Assembly: GCF_024372725.1 (NCBI RefSeq)
Contig: NZ_VOUA01000016.1
Span: 1-64,000, forward strand
Source: Methanosarcina sp. KYL-1
GTDB taxonomy: Archaea; Halobacteriota; Methanosarcinia; Methanosarcinales; Methanosarcinaceae
Length of the DNA stretch: 64,000 nucleotides
Reading direction: 5' to 3'
Below the pieces are notes generated by a model. It saw only the letters and a list, made by a program, of their open reading frames with translations, was not told the origin of the DNA and did not search any database. The translations under genes and the position numbers were made by a program. Positions 62,123 to 64,000 of this stretch are shown piece by piece; positions within the stretch are counted from its first letter, which is position 1; every line of letters starts with the position of its first letter.

Positions 62123-64000
62123 ATGAAGATTGAAAGCCTCGACCTGCCAGGTGAAGTGAAACGGTTTTATCAGGACTCCGGGATTCTGGAGCTTTACCCG
62201 CCCCAGGCGGAGGCCGTGGAAAAGGGGCTGCTTGAAGGGGAAAACCTGCTTGCGGCAATTCCTACGGCTTCGGGAAAGACCCTGCTTGCGGAGCTTGCGA
62301 TGCTGAAGTCCGTGCTTTCCGGGGGCAAGGCTCTCTATATCGTGCCCCTGCGGGCGCTTGCCTCGGAGAAATTCAGGCGCTTTAAGGAATTCTCTGGGCT
62401 CGGGATAAGGGTCGGGATTTCTACCGGGGACTACGACCGGCGGGATGAGGAACTGGGAATTAACGATATTATCGTGGCTACTTCGGAAAAGACGGACTCC
62501 CTCCTCAGGAACGAAACAACCTGGATGCAGGAGATCTCGGTGGTCGTGGCAGACGAGGTCCACCTTATTGATTCCCCTGACAGGGGGCCGACCCTTGAAG
62601 TCACTCTTGCAAAGCTGCGAAGGATGAACCCCTCATGCCAGGTCCTGGCGCTTTCAGCAACCGTGGGGAATGCCGGCGAGCTTGCGGACTGGCTGGGCGG
62701 GGGGCTGGTCCTGAGTGAGTGGAGGCCCACGGAACTCCGGGAAGGGGTGTTTTTTTCCGGGACCTACTACTGCAGGGACAGGGAAAGGCCAGTGGAGCAG
62801 CCCACAAAGGACGAGGCTGTAAATCTTGTGCTGGACACCCTGCAGGAAGGCGGGCAGTGCCTGGTCTTTGAAAGCAGCAGGAAAAACTGTGCGGGCTTTG
62901 CAAAGAAGGCAGCTCCCGGGGTTAAAAAGACCCTTTCTGCCGAAGATAAGGAAACCCTGGGCCGGATTGCCGACGAGGTCCTGGAAAACAGCGAAACCGA
63001 TCTGGGGACTACGCTTGCGGCCTGCATCCGTTCGGGGACGGCTTTTCACCATGCCGGCCTTAGCTCGGCCTTAAGGGAGCTTGTGGAAGAGGGCTTTCGG
63101 GCTGGCAGGATAAAGCTGATCTCGAGCACTCCTACCCTGGCAGCCGGGCTGAACCTGCCTGCGCGGAGGGTGGTCATAAGGAGTTACCGGCGCTATTCCC
63201 CCGAAGCCGGGATGCAGCCTATCCCTGTGCTTGAGTACAAGCAGATGGCAGGGAGGGCCGGGAGGCCCAGGCTTGACCCTTACGGGGAGGCCGTGCTCCT
63301 TGCCAAATCTTACGAGGAGTTCGTGTTCCTTTTCGATAACTACGTGGAGGCCGGAGCCGAAGACATCTGGTCCAAGCTCGGGACCGAAAATGCCCTTCGG
63401 ACCCATGTGCTCTCGACGGTTGCAAACGGGTTTGCCCGGACGAAGGAAGAGCTCATGGACTTTCTGGAAGCGACCTTTTTTGCCTTCCAGTACTCGAACT
63501 TCGGGCTCTCTGCCGTTGTGGACGAGTGCCTGGGTTTTTTAAGGCAGGAAGGGATGCTTGAGGATTCCGAAGCCCTCCTTCCCACTATGTTAGGAAAGCT
63601 CGTCTCAAAACTTTACATTGACCCCCTCTCGGCAGCCCGGATCGTTAAAGGCCTTAGTGATGCGGAATCCCTTACCGAACTTACCCTGCTGCACCTTGTC
63701 TGCAGCACTCCGGACATGCGCTTGCTCTACATGCGCAGCCAGGACTACGAAGAGGTTAATGATTTTGTGATGACCCATGCCGATGAGTTCGTAAAAGTCC
63801 CGAGCTCCTTTGATATGGTGGAGTACGAATGGTTCCTGGGCGAGGTCAAGACCGCCCGCCTTGTCCTGGAGTGGATCCGGGAGAGGCCCGAAAACGAACT
63901 ATGTGTAAAGTTCGGGATCGGAGAGGGGGATATCCGTGCAATTGCCGATATTGCCGAGTGGATCATGCACGTGGCCGCCCAGCTTGCAGGGCTCCTGGGG
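62123..64000 (+). CDS. hel308: DNA repair helicase Hel308 (partial, runs off right edge)
   Basis: Superfamily 2 helicase that unwinds stalled replication forks. The visible 626 residues of a usual 700-odd include motif I T-A-S-G-K-T, motif II D-E-V-H, motif III S-A-T-V, and motif [11 protein letters not shown]. The winged-helix and ratchet domains follow, with the start of the C-terminal helix-loop-helix at the edge. The frame is open to base 64000 exactly in phase. ATG 62123 is preceded by GGGAG about 12 bases away. It follows ABCE1 by 129 bases with its own AT-rich promoter region. Confidence 0.96.
   Translation, partial: MKIESLDLPGEVKRFYQDSGILELYPPQAEAVEKGLLEGENLLAAIPTASGKTLLAELAMLKSVLSGGKALYIVPLRALASEKFRRFKEFSGLGIRVGISTGDYDRRDEELGINDIIVATSEKTDSLLRNETTWMQEISVVVADEVHLIDSPDRGPTLEVTLAKLRRMNPSCQVLALSATVGNAGELADWLGGGLVLSEWRPTELREGVFFSGTYYCRDRERPVEQPTKDEAVNLVLDTLQEGGQCLVFESSRKNCAGFAKKAAPGVKKTLSAEDKETLGRIADEVLENSETDLGTTLAACIRSGTAFHHAGLSSALRELVEEGFRAGRIKLISSTPTLAAGLNLPARRVVIRSYRRYSPEAGMQPIPVLEYKQMAGRAGRPRLDPYGEAVLLAKSYEEFVFLFDNYVEAGAEDIWSKLGTENALRTHVLSTVANGFARTKEELMDFLEATFFAFQYSNFGLSAVVDECLGFLRQEGMLEDSEALLPTMLGKLVSKLYIDPLSAARIVKGLSDAESLTELTLLHLVCSTPDMRLLYMRSQDYEEVNDFVMTHADEFVKVPSSFDMVEYEWFLGEVKTARLVLEWIRERPENELCVKFGIGEGDIRAIADIAEWIMHVAAQLAGLLG

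Overview
The window is archaeal chromosome that looks like Methanosarcina or a very close relative. The evidence is a tandem DUF1608-type S-layer protein, coenzyme F420 gamma-glutamyl ligase, archaeal class I CCA-adding enzyme, TiaS, RadA, Hel308, ABCE1 and Cdc48, two ADP-dependent sugar kinases, tetrahydrofolate enzymes in a methanogen background, and long AT-rich intergenic regions full of short tandem repeats. Many genes have a TATA-like box about 22-28 bases before the start codon and no Shine-Dalgarno (SD) sequence, which suggests leaderless transcripts. Others have a clear SD, sometimes with TTG, GTG or even CTG starts. No rRNA, tRNA, CRISPR array or complete insertion sequence was seen.

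Layout. 1-7.3 kb: phosphoglycerate kinase, AMMECR1 protein, an AT-rich alpha/beta hydrolase, an isochorismatase-fold hydrolase, an MFS transporter and Hsp20. 7.3-12.3 kb is the most accessory-looking part: tandem repeats, the C-terminal remnant of a type I restriction HsdR, a 291-bp MITE-like element, a decayed ORF, a TPR-like acidic protein, a GNAT acetyltransferase, a 54-residue small protein and a deoxyribosyltransferase-like protein that apparently starts at CTG. 12.5-20.2 kb: pilin-like protein, arginine genes argC and argJ around a CBS-domain protein, two ADP-dependent sugar kinases, and an OGG1-type DNA glycosylase. 20.3-26.9 kb: CCA-adding enzyme, YhhQ-type transporter, S-layer protein, DedA/YqaA membrane protein. 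27.7-31.0 kb: cobalt/nickel ECF transporter cbiMNQO, whose ATPase has a long unexplained C-terminal domain.

31-40.3 kb is mostly information processing and cofactors: endonuclease IV-like protein, CoaD, RadA, phosphoglycolate phosphatase, GrpB-like protein, PRC-barrel protein, Cdc48 and NadE. 40.9-44.9 kb is one large surface protein with a beta-helix followed by seven repeated domains. Next come TiaS and an archaeal HTH regulator. 47.6-54.8 kb carries a tetrahydrofolate C1 set: purN, glyA-folD, a dihydropteroate synthase with a C-terminal extension, metV and metF. 55.6-64 kb: DUF1638 protein, F420 ligase, thioredoxin, a metallo-beta-lactamase nuclease-like protein, an EMC6-like membrane protein, ABCE1, and Hel308, which runs off the right edge.

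The best items for a second look are the MITE-like element beside the hsdR remnant, the CbiO C-terminal domain, a dispersed hairpin repeat placed after stop codons, the CTG start, the palindrome upstream of hsp20, and two hairpins resembling IS200/IS605 right ends with no transposase nearby. No clear multi-gene system of a wholly new kind was found.
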